A stretch of 64,000 nucleotides of DNA from Cryomorphaceae bacterium 1068 (GTDB lineage: Bacteria > Bacteroidota > Bacteroidia > Flavobacteriales_D > Cryomorphaceae). The notes below the pieces were generated by a model. It was not told the origin of the DNA, made no database searches, and was given only the letters and a program-made list of their open reading frames with translations. A program made the translations under genes and the position numbers. Below are positions 18,101 to 26,253 of the stretch, one piece after another (position 1 is the first letter of the stretch; each line of letters begins with the position of its first letter). The DNA is taken from NCBI GenBank assembly GCA_027214385.1, contig JAPVXR010000017.1, positions 30,212 to 94,211 on the forward strand. Direction: 5' to 3'.

Positions 18101-19011
18101 AAATCCAGCTGTCCATAACCTCCGGGTCGATCACTGGCAAAGTACATTCTGTTTCCGTCATCAGAAAAAGTAGGATGTCCGGTGTTGTAATTGCCGTTGT
18201 ACTTGAAGGGTATAAGGTCCTCCTCATCTCCGGTTAACTTCGTAAAGAAAATATTCATTTTCAATTCGTAGAGTAGCCCTTCTATTTCTCGCAGTGTAAC
18301 GGCATAAATTTCTTCATTGGGTCGTTTTTCAATCGGGCCATCGTGGTAGTAGTATTCTCTTCCTTTTAAAAGCATTTTGGACTTCCCAAACTTGCCGTTC
18401 TCTCCTTTCGGACTCGTGAAAAAAAGATGCAAACTCTGGTTGGTAAATGCCGAAGGGTAAAGCACTTGCACCGTTAGGTGGTCAGCTATATATATCAACC
18501 CATCGTCAGTAACATAAGGGGCATATTCGTTATAAATGGTATTCAAACCCTGAATATCAGTAACGGAACTCTCTGTCGCTAAAGAATCCCATTCCAATAG
18601 ATTCCCTGCTTTATTCAGCCATTTGTATCCTTGAACCATGGCCCCTCCTTCACTTAGCATTCTGGATAGGTTCACATATGCACGAGAAAAGTCATTGTTA
18701 GCAATCAGAACATCTGCATAGAGAATCATCTCTTTTTCATTGACAGATCTCTCAATATCCATCAATTCTGCAACGTCCAAGGCGTCTTGATATCGCTGCA
18801 ACTTATAATACGACTCTATCAAAAGATATCCTGCTTTTCTGTCTTCCATCTTCCCTTCAAAAGCTCTTCTAAGAGGTTTAATGGCATCTTCATATCTTCC
18901 TTCATCTACTAGTTTTTCTCCTTTTCTTGTTTGCGCCATTCCAACGGAAACAATCAAAATCAAAAGAAGCGGTAATCCTATCCTGAGGTATTTAGATAAC
19001 AACTGTATCAT
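15181..19011 (-). CDS. PorE-like OmpA-family protein with duplicated middle region
   Basis: This 1276-residue envelope protein starts with a signal peptide (to about residue 27), then TPR-like helices to about 125. PD40-type propeller blades run from about 270 to 405 (MYFASDRPGGYGQLDLWY, LFFSSDRRDQGYGGLDLYY). Two tandem copies of a 320-residue region follow (about 417-737 and 738-1057), each opening with LEDxSGAKK and containing an FFIVP/VFGIVP block. The C-terminal OmpA peptidoglycan-binding domain is at about 1160-1276 (VLSHTDSRGPKAYNEQLS). This order (TPR, propeller, CRD-like, OmpA) is that of T9SS protein PorE, but the duplication makes it nearly twice PorE size, so a paralogue is more likely than PorE itself. 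It is the last gene of the surface operon, 27 bases after its smaller paralogue. Confidence 0.88.
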   Translation of the reverse strand: MIQLLSKYLRIGLPLLLILIVSVGMAQTRKGEKLVDEGRYEDAIKPLRRAFEGKMEDRKAGYLLIESYYKLQRYQDALDVAELMDIERSVNEKEMILYADVLIANNDFSRAYVNLSRMLSEGGAMVQGYKWLNKAGNLLEWDSLATESSVTDIQGLNTIYNEYAPYVTDDGLIYIADHLTVQVLYPSAFTNQSLHLFFTSPKGENGKFGKSKMLLKGREYYYHDGPIEKRPNEEIYAVTLREIEGLLYELKMNIFFTKLTGDEEDLIPFKYNGNYNTGHPTFSDDGNRMYFASDRPGGYGQLDLWYTDWVGGQWTLPKNAGPGINSPGNDLYPKICNDRLFFSSDRRDQGYGGLDLYYVSLLTADDVPYNLRAPINSAYDDFGVDFVDEKTGYFSSNRITGFGGDDIYEMYFQPASAVLDTLTFALEDISGAKKSLRIFDSSGNEMVGINNDDMTMTVSGLLTRELYTVKADSVFSSSLKLVAYNSDGKIVHEFNSNTAEFNIEFLEQDEYDMNKEDNTDESELYDLFGTVVSNESQDFSNVSVVLEDKTGNALGEVKTDSTGKFLFKGLTWDQPYNLTTKDAPEDVEIDILGQTGAPITTLQKKQANDSFAYTRTRPEADWMMSTEMVLSSVFGIVPTSKLNTDYSPELRAQGDSLIRICEVDDDGNIKMGSLTTGHAYELVFKDSNFEWNDMFLIVNDSGDTTQSIRPNGTFSFAFELNSHSIQPAIDKSVPAEAGKKLDNLTLALEDMSGAKKPIRIFDKSGNEMVGINGGDKSMKISGVVTREIYTIETDSVFETTLKLVAYDQNGNVFQEFTSDTSSFMIVFLEPDEYDLKKENNLDESDMFDLLGSVVSDETEDFANVSVLLQDSEGTSIDEVPTDSTGQFLLKGLAWDSPYNLTAKGATGDVEIDVIGQTGVPITTMEEGKGRNSFAYTRARPEADWMISTHKEIPAVFGIVPTADLALNDRAELRALGDSLIRICVPDEDGFMEMGSLSTGNAYELVFKESHFNFSDKLVIIDGSGDTTQTVRPDGTSAFVFELMPPSMKPEIEEVELAENSINEKADETLVNLLGMSDELKANDEILLFGARNNFLTKSYAIEDGLFSFSQVPMDSIYFVKAEVTKSLKLTSTYHGFEKSGTLESQGLWKFDFTEVEEVERIVSLPNIYYSFDSYTLSPESTESLDNLYGFLRQNPNQKIKVLSHTDSRGPKAYNEQLSNLRAREVVRYLIRRGIDADRLTYEGRGESQPINECKDGVYCTNEKHAENRRTEFVLIK
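15838..17760 (-). repeat. Tandem duplication of a ~320-residue region inside the large OmpA gene
   Basis: The segments 17760-16798 and 16797-15838 encode two clearly homologous blocks in the same order. Shared landmarks include SGAKKxxRIFDxSGNEMVGIN, FLExDEYDxxKE, LTWDxPYNLT/LAWDSPYNLT, EIDxxGQTGxPITT, RPEADWM and GDSLIRIC. By eye well over half the residues are identical. The copies have diverged enough to be stable but clearly derive from one internal duplication. Confidence 0.9.
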
Positions 19012-19038
19012 AGTATTTTATATTTGGGGAGGTTATGG

Positions 19039-21162
19039 TTATTTCGTGCTGTAAAATTGTACTTCTATTCGTCTGTTCTCTGCATGTTCTTCATCCGTGC
19101 ATTCAATTCCATCTGCGCACTTATTGACAAGTCGTGTTTCACCAAAACCCTCTCCTGAAATTCGGCTGGAATCAATCCCGCTTTGAACCAAATACTTCTT
19201 AACGCTTTCAATTCTCTGTTGAGAGAGTTTTAAATTGTACGCGGCCTCTCCTTTTGAATCAGTATGGCCTGCTAACTTTATTGCAACGTGAGGGTTGTCT
19301 TCCAATATTGAAATGAGTTTATTCAACACAACGTCTGCGCGTTGGCCAAGCATAGATTCATCCAGTTCAAAGTAGATAGAGGGAAGATTGAACTTTTCCT
19401 CCTCGGCTAGTTTGACCGTTACATTATCCTCATTGGTAATGGTGATTATTTTGTCAGATTCTTTCAATCGAACATAAACAAACTCTCCGCTCTCATCAGG
19501 CTTTATGCTTTCGATCACCTCTCCGTTTTGGTTGAAAATTCTAATCTCGGAATTCATATCTATCACAGCCGAGGTGAAAGAATAAGCCTCGTCGGGTCGA
19601 ACCTGCTCAAAAGTAAATTCCCCTTTATCGTTGGTAAAAGCTCTGGCAATGGTAGTACCCTCCGAATCTTGTAAATAAATTTCAACCCCTTTTTGTGTCC
19701 CTTTAGAGGAACCGGAAAGAAAACCTGAAATATCAACAGACAGCATGCTCTCGTCTGTATTGACCACTTTGTCTAGGGAATAATCAGCAGGTGTGAGAAG
19801 TTCAAATTTGGCTTGACCTGATTCATCTAATTCCAGCTCTTCCATCAATCCAAAATTTTTGTCAAAAAGACGAACCTTATCGCCCTCACTCAGCTTCCCT
19901 TCAGTAAATGAAATAGTATAGCCCTCAAGTCCCTTGATACTCGCGAAGGTGAATCGACCGTCTTTATTCACGTAAGTGTAATCAAGAAGATTTCCGTCAC
20001 TATCTAACAACTCTACTTTATCACCTGCGACTATTTCATCATTTTCCACTTCGCCATGGATGAGGTCAAATAGTAGTCTTGACTTGAAGGGTTTCACCTT
20101 CACAACCAAGTCAAGTGAATCAGGGAATAGCCTGTCGGTGCTAATAAAGGCTAACTCGCCTTTTACCGTGTATGGGTTAAAATCGTCGCTTACGCTATTC
20201 AAAGGCTCTCCGGGGTTTGCGATGCGCCCGTCGTGAAAAAGTAAAACGTCAAATCCCCCTATTGACCTCTCCGGGTTATTAGTCACGAAGTACAGGGAGT
20301 CACCTGCTTCTGAGGGATATAATTCATCAAACTCAGAGTTAACATCAGCACCCAAATTGATTGGTTCCCCTTCGTCAACATTGAGATTCATCTTCCAAAG
20401 ATCCATGCCTCCATAACCCCCTTCTCGATCGGAAGAAAATATGAGCCATCCGTCTTTGGTTACCGTTGGGTGAACGTATGCACTTTTTTTGTCAATCCAT
20501 TTTAAAAGCTCGTGCTTCTTCCCATTCCAAGTATAAATGCCATAATTGTCATGAAATCCTGCAGAAGCCAGGGGTGCTTGGTGAAAGGCGCTATAGTAAA
20601 GTAGGGTGTCGTCGGTAATCCACCCTGTAGAAATTTTCAGCATATGCTTTTCCTGCACACGAGAAAACTCCTTGTTCAATTCTGCAAAGAATGTCGAATC
20701 TGCTCCTTCTAATTCGAAATACACCATTTCCTTAGAAGTCTTTCTGGGAAAATAGCTTGTTTGTACTTCTTCTCGTCGAATAAGGATTGGGCCATTCAAT
20801 ACGGCAAAAATCGTCTGAGAAACAGAGTCATTTTTTCCAAATGCTCTTACCGAATAAAGTTCATCCTTCTTTTTAATACCCAGAAACCCTTCCAACTCAT
20901 GCCTCAATTCGACCGCCTCTTCACTTTGTTCTCCTTGAAGAATTTCCAGAGATTCTTCGTAACGGCCGTTCCATTTTAATACTTCGGCGTAGCGATAGCT
21001 TCCGCAGGAATACTCTCCGTTCATAACCAAATAGCGGTAAGCGCTCTTGAACTTGCCTTCCTCAATTAGATCGGTCAACTTTTCACAGTTGCGCGACTCA
21101 TTTTGACTTTGAAGGCCAAAAGAGTAAAGAAACAATGCTATGATCAGGGGGAGACTGCGCAC
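19039..21162 (-). CDS. PorE-like OmpA-family protein
   Basis: This 707-residue protein has a signal peptide (to about residue 20) and short TPR-like helices (20-100). PD40-type blades follow at about 230-330 (LIFSSDREGGYGGMDLWK), then a carboxypeptidase-regulatory-like region (about 370-585) with KGEFTFEQVRPDEAY. The OmpA domain is at about 590-705 (LAGHTDSKGEAAYNLKLS, EHAENRRIEV), with an inserted cysteine pair (NKCADGIECTDEEH). This is PorE architecture. It probably anchors the neighbouring outer-membrane complex to peptidoglycan. It begins 5 bases after the PorP/SprF gene and is the single-unit paralogue of the next gene. Whether it is the genome's core PorE cannot be told from the window. 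Confidence 0.88.
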   Translation of the reverse strand: MRSLPLIIALFLYSFGLQSQNESRNCEKLTDLIEEGKFKSAYRYLVMNGEYSCGSYRYAEVLKWNGRYEESLEILQGEQSEEAVELRHELEGFLGIKKKDELYSVRAFGKNDSVSQTIFAVLNGPILIRREEVQTSYFPRKTSKEMVYFELEGADSTFFAELNKEFSRVQEKHMLKISTGWITDDTLLYYSAFHQAPLASAGFHDNYGIYTWNGKKHELLKWIDKKSAYVHPTVTKDGWLIFSSDREGGYGGMDLWKMNLNVDEGEPINLGADVNSEFDELYPSEAGDSLYFVTNNPERSIGGFDVLLFHDGRIANPGEPLNSVSDDFNPYTVKGELAFISTDRLFPDSLDLVVKVKPFKSRLLFDLIHGEVENDEIVAGDKVELLDSDGNLLDYTYVNKDGRFTFASIKGLEGYTISFTEGKLSEGDKVRLFDKNFGLMEELELDESGQAKFELLTPADYSLDKVVNTDESMLSVDISGFLSGSSKGTQKGVEIYLQDSEGTTIARAFTNDKGEFTFEQVRPDEAYSFTSAVIDMNSEIRIFNQNGEVIESIKPDESGEFVYVRLKESDKIITITNEDNVTVKLAEEEKFNLPSIYFELDESMLGQRADVVLNKLISILEDNPHVAIKLAGHTDSKGEAAYNLKLSQQRIESVKKYLVQSGIDSSRISGEGFGETRLVNKCADGIECTDEEHAENRRIEVQFYSTK

Positions 21163-21167
21163 GCTTT

Positions 21168-22082
21168 TTAGAAGTTTCTTAACGAGGACTGTTTTTCTTT
21201 GTAAAGATTGAAATCATAACCAATGAAAAGTTCGTGTGTGCCGCTTTGCTGTGACAGTATTGCGTTTGTGGTAAGATCATATGAATACCCAAAATGAAAA
21301 TTATCGTTCAGGTAAAAATGACCACTGAAAACCATCCCAAATTGATAGCGATAAGTGGCTGTCAGCCAAAAAGCATTGTTGAATCTTGCGCTTAAATTGG
21401 CATCAAATTGCATGGTACCGTCAGTCTGCAATCGAATCAATGTACTTGGTTTCAGATCAACCTTATTCGAAACGGGAAAAATATAGCCTCCCACTACATT
21501 GAAGCTTGGTTCAAGTCTGGCATCGATCACATCGCTTGAAGTTAATTCGACCCCATTTAGGTTCATAACGCTTAAGCCAGCATACCCTCGAGTGGAAAGA
21601 TACATGACCCCAAAATCAAAAACAGGCCTCCATTGATTGGCTTCATTTACAAATGCCACGGGATCTGATCCATCGGGAAAGTCGAGCTCATTCCAATTGT
21701 ACCGATGGTTCAAAGCGCCACCGCTCAGGGCAAATGAAATCTTACTGTTTCCTTCCAGTTGAAGCTTGTAAGAAACCGAGCCATGCATCGACGAGGTCTC
21801 TCTAGCGCCTACTTGATCGTTTTGAAACCAAAAGCCCACAGCCAAATTATTGTTGCGAACAGGAGAATGAGCCGAGAAATAGGCCGTTTTAGGCGCTCCA
21901 TCAAATCCTACCCATTGGGTTCTATAGCTTAGCGCAGTCGCAACAGAATTGCGTTCACCGGCATAGGCAGGATTAATGGCGTACAGATTGAAAATGTATT
22001 GAGAATACAAAGAATGCTGCTGGCCAAATGACTCAGCCAATGCTGTGAACAGGAGAAATGATATGATTATGAATTTTCTCAT
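21168..22082 (-). CDS. PorP/SprF family T9SS outer-membrane protein
   Basis: This 304-residue beta-barrel protein has a signal peptide ending at SFGQ and the hallmark N-terminal LYSQYIFNLYAINPAYAG. The alternating hydrophobic strands and YRTQWVGFDGAPKTAYFS segment are also typical. PorP is a core T9SS protein; SprF, its relative, is needed for secretion of the SprB adhesin, and such genes usually sit next to a type B cargo gene. Here the start overlaps the stop of a type B cargo gene (ATGA, 22079-22082), so it is most likely the dedicated SprF-type partner of that cargo. Confidence 0.93.
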   Translation of the reverse strand: MRKFIIISFLLFTALAESFGQQHSLYSQYIFNLYAINPAYAGERNSVATALSYRTQWVGFDGAPKTAYFSAHSPVRNNNLAVGFWFQNDQVGARETSSMHGSVSYKLQLEGNSKISFALSGGALNHRYNWNELDFPDGSDPVAFVNEANQWRPVFDFGVMYLSTRGYAGLSVMNLNGVELTSSDVIDARLEPSFNVVGGYIFPVSNKVDLKPSTLIRLQTDGTMQFDANLSARFNNAFWLTATYRYQFGMVFSGHFYLNDNFHFGYSYDLTTNAILSQQSGTHELFIGYDFNLYKEKQSSLRNF

Positions 22083-22843
22083 CTGATCAGTTCTATATAA
22101 CCCTTATAAGTTATTCCGCCTGTTTCCAGAACATAGAAGTATGTTCCCGACAATAGTTCTTGGCCTGACTCAGACTCGCCGTTCCAGACTACATCTTCAT
22201 TGTTGTAGTTTCTCGCCGAATAGACTTGCTGACCCCATCGGTTAAAAATCTCCACTTTATTTTGTCTGAACTCATCCAAGGTTATGTTTTCAATAGTCCA
22301 CGTATCACTCTTGCCGTCACCATCGGGTGTGAAGGCATTAAATATTCTGAGCGCACAATTGGTAGCAGGGCCGGGAACAATCTCAAACTCCACCGTTTCT
22401 TGACAAAAACTTGAAAACACGGTTACAGAATAGAACCCGGGCAACAACCTATCGAGACTATCTACTTCTATGACACCGTTGCTCCAAACTATTTCATAAG
22501 GAGGAACACATCCGGTAAGATTGCTGATAAATGCACTACCATCAGAAGAGGTAGGGCACGAAGAAGCTGATGTAACGACATCGAAACTCAATAACCCTTC
22601 CGTCAGCGGCTGATGAAACCCCTGAGTTAGTGTAAAATCGTTGTTTCCAATTGTAGAGATGACAGATTCTCCAATGGTTTGCTCCAATAATAGACCTCCG
22701 TTAAGCGAAAACGAACCTCCTGAAGAGCCGATTACCTGCCTGTCCAAAACCACTTGTGCTGAGCTTGATAAAGCCAGCAGCATAAGGATGAAGGTTAGTA
22801 TTTCGCGTTTTCTCAAGTTGAATCTAATTAGTCGCATACTCAA
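22079..22843 (-). CDS. Minimal SprB-like T9SS type B cargo protein
   Basis: This 254-residue protein has a signal peptide (to about residue 30). A module at 31-80 carries LEQTIGESVISTI and DFTLTQGFHQPL, common in T9SS cargo. A single SprB-type repeat follows at about 90-150 (GCVPPYEIVWSNG, LLPGFYSVTVF). The type B sorting domain is at 166-254 (IFNAFTPDGDGKSDTW, VEIFNRWGQQVYS). SprB of gliding bacteria has many such repeats; here there is one. The start overlaps the end of the preceding fibre gene by 20 bases and the stop overlaps the PorP/SprF start, implying co-translation. ATGs at 22843 and 22837 are both possible. Confidence 0.88.
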   Translation of the reverse strand: MSMRLIRFNLRKREILTFILMLLALSSSAQVVLDRQVIGSSGGSFSLNGGLLLEQTIGESVISTIGNNDFTLTQGFHQPLTEGLLSFDVVTSASSCPTSSDGSAFISNLTGCVPPYEIVWSNGVIEVDSLDRLLPGFYSVTVFSSFCQETVEFEIVPGPATNCALRIFNAFTPDGDGKSDTWTIENITLDEFRQNKVEIFNRWGQQVYSARNYNNEDVVWNGESESGQELLSGTYFYVLETGGITYKGYIELIR

Positions 22844-24878
22844 TTACAGCACCGTAAACTCCCTGTTCTACGCTATCTACATCAACCGCATCGTCTCCTT
22901 CAAGAGCAGAAAAACGAACATAAAGTCGATATGAGTAAATGGAGTTGTCTATTTCGTTCAAATTGGTAATGTCAATGTCCAATTCTCTGTCTCCTGAAGG
23001 GCCGTTAGCTAAGACGGCTGTCAAAACCTCATTTCCCACACTAAAATTGGTCATGTTCTTTCTGTAAAGAGAAAATCGCATATTTCCAGGGCCAAAATCT
23101 CTATAGTATACTTTTAGATTATTTATGGTAGCACCATGAGGCAAATGAATTGGAGCCATTATTTCAATGATACCCGTGTTTCTCAACATGGCAAATGGAG
23201 CATCATCATCAAAAAACTTCAACGCGTTGTGCTCTTCTAAATCCACCCCGATTTCATTGTCCGTCAATTCTCGAAAATCGAGAGGATCAATACTATAAAA
23301 TGAGGTAGTAGCAGAAGGAGTAACTGATGGGGAAGATTGCGGTTGCCACTCAGAATCCGTGGCGTTGTAAACAAGCACTTGTCCATCTGTTGGTGGAACA
23401 GCACTCACATCTGTCCCCATAATAGCGCTCACTTTTGTTTCCCCGGTATCATCTAAGATAAGGTCTCCAAAAACTTCCACTTGGCTCGCCTTATCTGATC
23501 CGTTTCCAATAAAAATAAAGCCCTGAGAAAGATCAGACTGATCATATGGACTTAAGTCAACAGTAGTGCCATCGCCTGAAAGGCTTAAGGTAGAACCTGA
23601 CAAACTCAAATCTTGAATCTCATTGGATGGGTCGGCATCAGCATCATCACCCAAACCGGGAAGTGTGCTCAAGTCTACTGTCGTGCCATCTCCTGAGAGA
23701 CTTAAGGTAGAGCCCGAAATACTTAAATCTTGAATTTCGTTCGTTGGGTCAGCGTCGGCATCATCGCCTATTCCGGGTACATTACTCAAATCTACGGTTG
23801 TCCCGTCACCCGTCAAACTCAAAGTAGAGCCCGAAAGTGTCAGGTCCTGGTTATCGGTATTATCCAAATATCCCGAAAGATCTACCGTAGTCCCGTCATC
23901 CGATAAGCTTAACGTATTTCCAGATAGACTCAAATCTTGAATCTCATTGGAAGGGTCGGCATCAGCATCATCGCCTATACCAGGTAAAGTGCTTAGGTCA
24001 ACAGGAGTAACATCACCCGAAAGGGTCAAAGTTGTTCCTGATAGAGCTAAATCCTGATTGTCGGTATTGTCCAAATAAGACGAAAGATCGACTTGCGAAT
24101 TACTCGGACTATTTGAAATGGATAGACTATTGTCTTCAAGTTCTAACTCCTGCAATTCGTTTGATGGGTCGGAATCTGAATCGAGTCCAAGACCGGGTAA
24201 TTCACTTAAATCCACAGATGACTCATTTCCTGAAATACTCAAGGAAGTTCCGTTTAAACTGAGACTTTGAATTTCATTTAATGGATCGGCATCCTCATCC
24301 TGTCGCAGGGAGCTGAGCTCAACGGTATTGGTTTGATCTCCCTCAGTAATTAAAAGATTGGTTCCTTCCAATACTACAGCTTCAATGAGCTCGTTGGTGG
24401 AATCTCCATCTCCGTCAGGACTATTAGATCCGGAAGACTTCGCATAAAAGGCGTATGGCACCGTATTGAAAGGTGCCTCTTGAAGTATGTTCAATCCATT
24501 TCCAACATCGACCGAAAGTCGTAGCCAGATTTTTCCTGACTCCCAAGGAATCTCACTAAAACTATTTATTAGCGGATTCCCTTGACCAAGACTTAAATTA
24601 ATGAGCCCTGCCTTCCCGGTTTGAATAGACGAAAACTCTTCTTGATAGATCAAGTCACCATTCGGACCATCTAGAAATTCTACAGAAACATAAGCTCCTT
24701 GATCTGAAATGGGTAGGAAAGTTGAGGCATCGCGAACTATTGCCTGGTAATTGATAGCCTCAGGAACGCTCTGACCATTGAGATTGGTTGCTGAAAAGCA
24801 CACCATCCAAAGCGCCGACAGTAAAGCAATATGAAAACTGCTTACGTCTCTAAGTTTTAAGGGGGGAAACTTTGACAT
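22824..24878 (-). CDS. Repeat-rich fibre-like surface protein (8 Asp-rich repeats)
   Basis: This 684-residue protein has a signal peptide (about residues 14-36). An N-terminal domain (about 37-147) is shared with the upstream gene (INYQAIVRD, IQTGKAGLINLSLGQG, VPYAFYA). Eight 33-40-residue repeats follow (155-445) with a DDADADPSNEIQDLSLSG core and a TTVDLS end. A VPPTDGQVLVYNATDSEWQP linker, common in tail-fibre-like proteins, leads to a unique C-terminal domain (about 530-684). There is no recognisable T9SS sorting domain. The repeats look like elongated beta-structures whose DxDxD motifs could bind calcium (inference). It starts 2 bases after the upstream gene. Confidence 0.82.
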   Translation of the reverse strand: MSKFPPLKLRDVSSFHIALLSALWMVCFSATNLNGQSVPEAINYQAIVRDASTFLPISDQGAYVSVEFLDGPNGDLIYQEEFSSIQTGKAGLINLSLGQGNPLINSFSEIPWESGKIWLRLSVDVGNGLNILQEAPFNTVPYAFYAKSSGSNSPDGDGDSTNELIEAVVLEGTNLLITEGDQTNTVELSSLRQDEDADPLNEIQSLSLNGTSLSISGNESSVDLSELPGLGLDSDSDPSNELQELELEDNSLSISNSPSNSQVDLSSYLDNTDNQDLALSGTTLTLSGDVTPVDLSTLPGIGDDADADPSNEIQDLSLSGNTLSLSDDGTTVDLSGYLDNTDNQDLTLSGSTLSLTGDGTTVDLSNVPGIGDDADADPTNEIQDLSISGSTLSLSGDGTTVDLSTLPGLGDDADADPSNEIQDLSLSGSTLSLSGDGTTVDLSPYDQSDLSQGFIFIGNGSDKASQVEVFGDLILDDTGETKVSAIMGTDVSAVPPTDGQVLVYNATDSEWQPQSSPSVTPSATTSFYSIDPLDFRELTDNEIGVDLEEHNALKFFDDDAPFAMLRNTGIIEIMAPIHLPHGATINNLKVYYRDFGPGNMRFSLYRKNMTNFSVGNEVLTAVLANGPSGDRELDIDITNLNEIDNSIYSYRLYVRFSALEGDDAVDVDSVEQGVYGAVIEYATN
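23544..24416 (-). repeat. Eight coding tandem repeats with DADADPxNE motif
   Basis: Units of 33-40 codons alternate between two openings, DDADADPSNEIQDL and DNTDNQDL, each followed by LSLSGxTLSLSGDGTTVDLS. The last two units are nearly identical in DNA as well as protein, suggesting recent expansion or conversion; the outer ones have diverged. The region would be prone to copy-number change. Confidence 0.9.
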
Positions 24879-24880
24879 AT

Positions 24881-26242
24881 CTAATTTTCTCTAAGTATTC
24901 TGGTCCAACCATCAACTCCGAGAGAGAGCAAAACCGCCGTTTCTGCGCCAAACTCGTCCAAAACAAGATTTGGTGTGAAGAAATCAACGGGAAAAACTCC
25001 CGTATCTATCGTGACTTCGCCAAAGGCAGCAAAGGCTCCAGTCTTCCTGATGGTATAGACTCGTCCTTCGCATACGGAAGCCGGAGGCAAAAAGATACCA
25101 AAATCAAGATTTCCTAAAGGCTGAAAGTTGATCACAATCATGTGATCGTCAGCATTTGCAGTATAATTATCAGTGTCGCCAGACTCCAACAAGGTCACAT
25201 CATAGCCTACGGAGCCACCAAATTGCACCGTGCTAAGAGGCGATGAAGTTCCAATTCCAACCCGCTGATCTTCATTGTATACCGTGTTTTGGTCTTCGTC
25301 AATAATCCAATCCCCATCTTCTCTAAGCGGTGCAAGGTTTACCGAGTGCTCAATCCCTGCCTCACTCAAGGTTAAGATGGTATCGTTGGTCAAAGTGAAA
25401 GCTTCATCGTCGATGAGTTCGTTTGTTGGATCAGCATCTTCATCTTCGACCAAAATGTCCAGATTCACACTGTAAGAAATCCCAGCCTCAGATATAACCA
25501 AGTTCGTTCCTATGAGTTGTAGGCCTGAGTCTGAATCAATAAGTTCATTGGTCGGATCAGCATCAGCATCGGCAATGTTCAATTCGGCAAGTGAAATAAT
25601 TACTTCACTGCCATCGGCTTGGGTCAGGGTAATAGTATTGTTCTCAGGATTAAACAGGGCCGAGGAAATTAATTCGTTGGTAGCATCTGCATCTGCATCA
25701 TCCACGTTCAACCCTTCCAGTGGAATATTCACTACGTTTCCCGGCTCTTGGATATCAATGGATTGAGTTTCCTCATCAAATTGCGCTGACGTGATCAGTT
25801 CATTTGTCGGATCATTGTCCAAAGATTCTTCTGCATTTCCTGCAAAGAGAGCATAAGGAACTGAAAGAAACCGGGATGATCCAAGACTTTCTAATCCCGA
25901 ACCACTATCCACTTCAATTTCATACCAAATGTTTCCCGAAGCCCATGGTATGGCCTCAAAGCTCCCATCTGTGGCATCGCCTCCACCGATAATGAGGTTG
26001 ATCAACCCGAAGTCATTGGTTTGAATTCCCGAGTGAGATTCAGAGTAAACTATAGTTCCGTTAGGGCCCCCATCTCGAATAGTAACGACTATAAATACCA
26101 TCTCGTTTTTGAGTGCTTCACCAGATTCACTATCTCTAAGCGCCGCCTGGTAGTTGATCCCTTCAGGCGACTGAGCTGATGAAATCAAGCAGGAAAAAAA
26201 GAGGAGAAAAAAGGAGAAATACTTCGCGTGTTGGAATTTCAT
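24881..26242 (-). CDS. Repeat-rich fibre-like surface protein, first gene of the surface operon
   Basis: I place the start at the ATG at 26242 (453 aa), directly before a signal peptide (YFSFFLLFFSCLISSAQS). An upstream ATG at 26287 would add a polar stretch and read through a palindrome. The N-terminal domain (INYQAALRDSESG, IQTNDFGLINL, VPYALFAG) is homologous to that of the next gene. Four repeats of about 40 residues follow, with a DADADPTNELI core. Then comes a tail-fibre-like transition (TVYNEDQRVGIGTSSPLSTV) and a C-terminal domain unlike any I recognise. No sorting domain is visible, so the export route is uncertain. Confidence 0.8.
   Translation of the reverse strand: MKFQHAKYFSFFLLFFSCLISSAQSPEGINYQAALRDSESGEALKNEMVFIVVTIRDGGPNGTIVYSESHSGIQTNDFGLINLIIGGGDATDGSFEAIPWASGNIWYEIEVDSGSGLESLGSSRFLSVPYALFAGNAEESLDNDPTNELITSAQFDEETQSIDIQEPGNVVNIPLEGLNVDDADADATNELISSALFNPENNTITLTQADGSEVIISLAELNIADADADPTNELIDSDSGLQLIGTNLVISEAGISYSVNLDILVEDEDADPTNELIDDEAFTLTNDTILTLSEAGIEHSVNLAPLREDGDWIIDEDQNTVYNEDQRVGIGTSSPLSTVQFGGSVGYDVTLLESGDTDNYTANADDHMIVINFQPLGNLDFGIFLPPASVCEGRVYTIRKTGAFAAFGEVTIDTGVFPVDFFTPNLVLDEFGAETAVLLSLGVDGWTRILREN
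25322..25819 (-). repeat. Four coding tandem repeats with DxDADPTNELI motif
   Basis: Four units of about 40 codons, each opening with an acidic DxDxDPTNELI segment followed by beta-strand-like residues (TLTQADGSEVIISLAEL, LTLSEAGIEHSVNLAPL). They are related to but more diverged than the eight repeats of the downstream gene. Confidence 0.85.
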
Positions 26243-26253
26243 ATTGGAGCAGG

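Noticed and set aside
15181..21162. The two OmpA genes as one gene split by a frameshift
   Set aside because: Each has its own signal peptide, propeller and complete OmpA domain; they are paralogues.
23544..25819. Regular repeats that could be read as a CRISPR-like or non-coding array
   Set aside because: The repeats keep one reading frame, the period varies by codons, and they encode DADADPxNE protein units. No cas genes are near.
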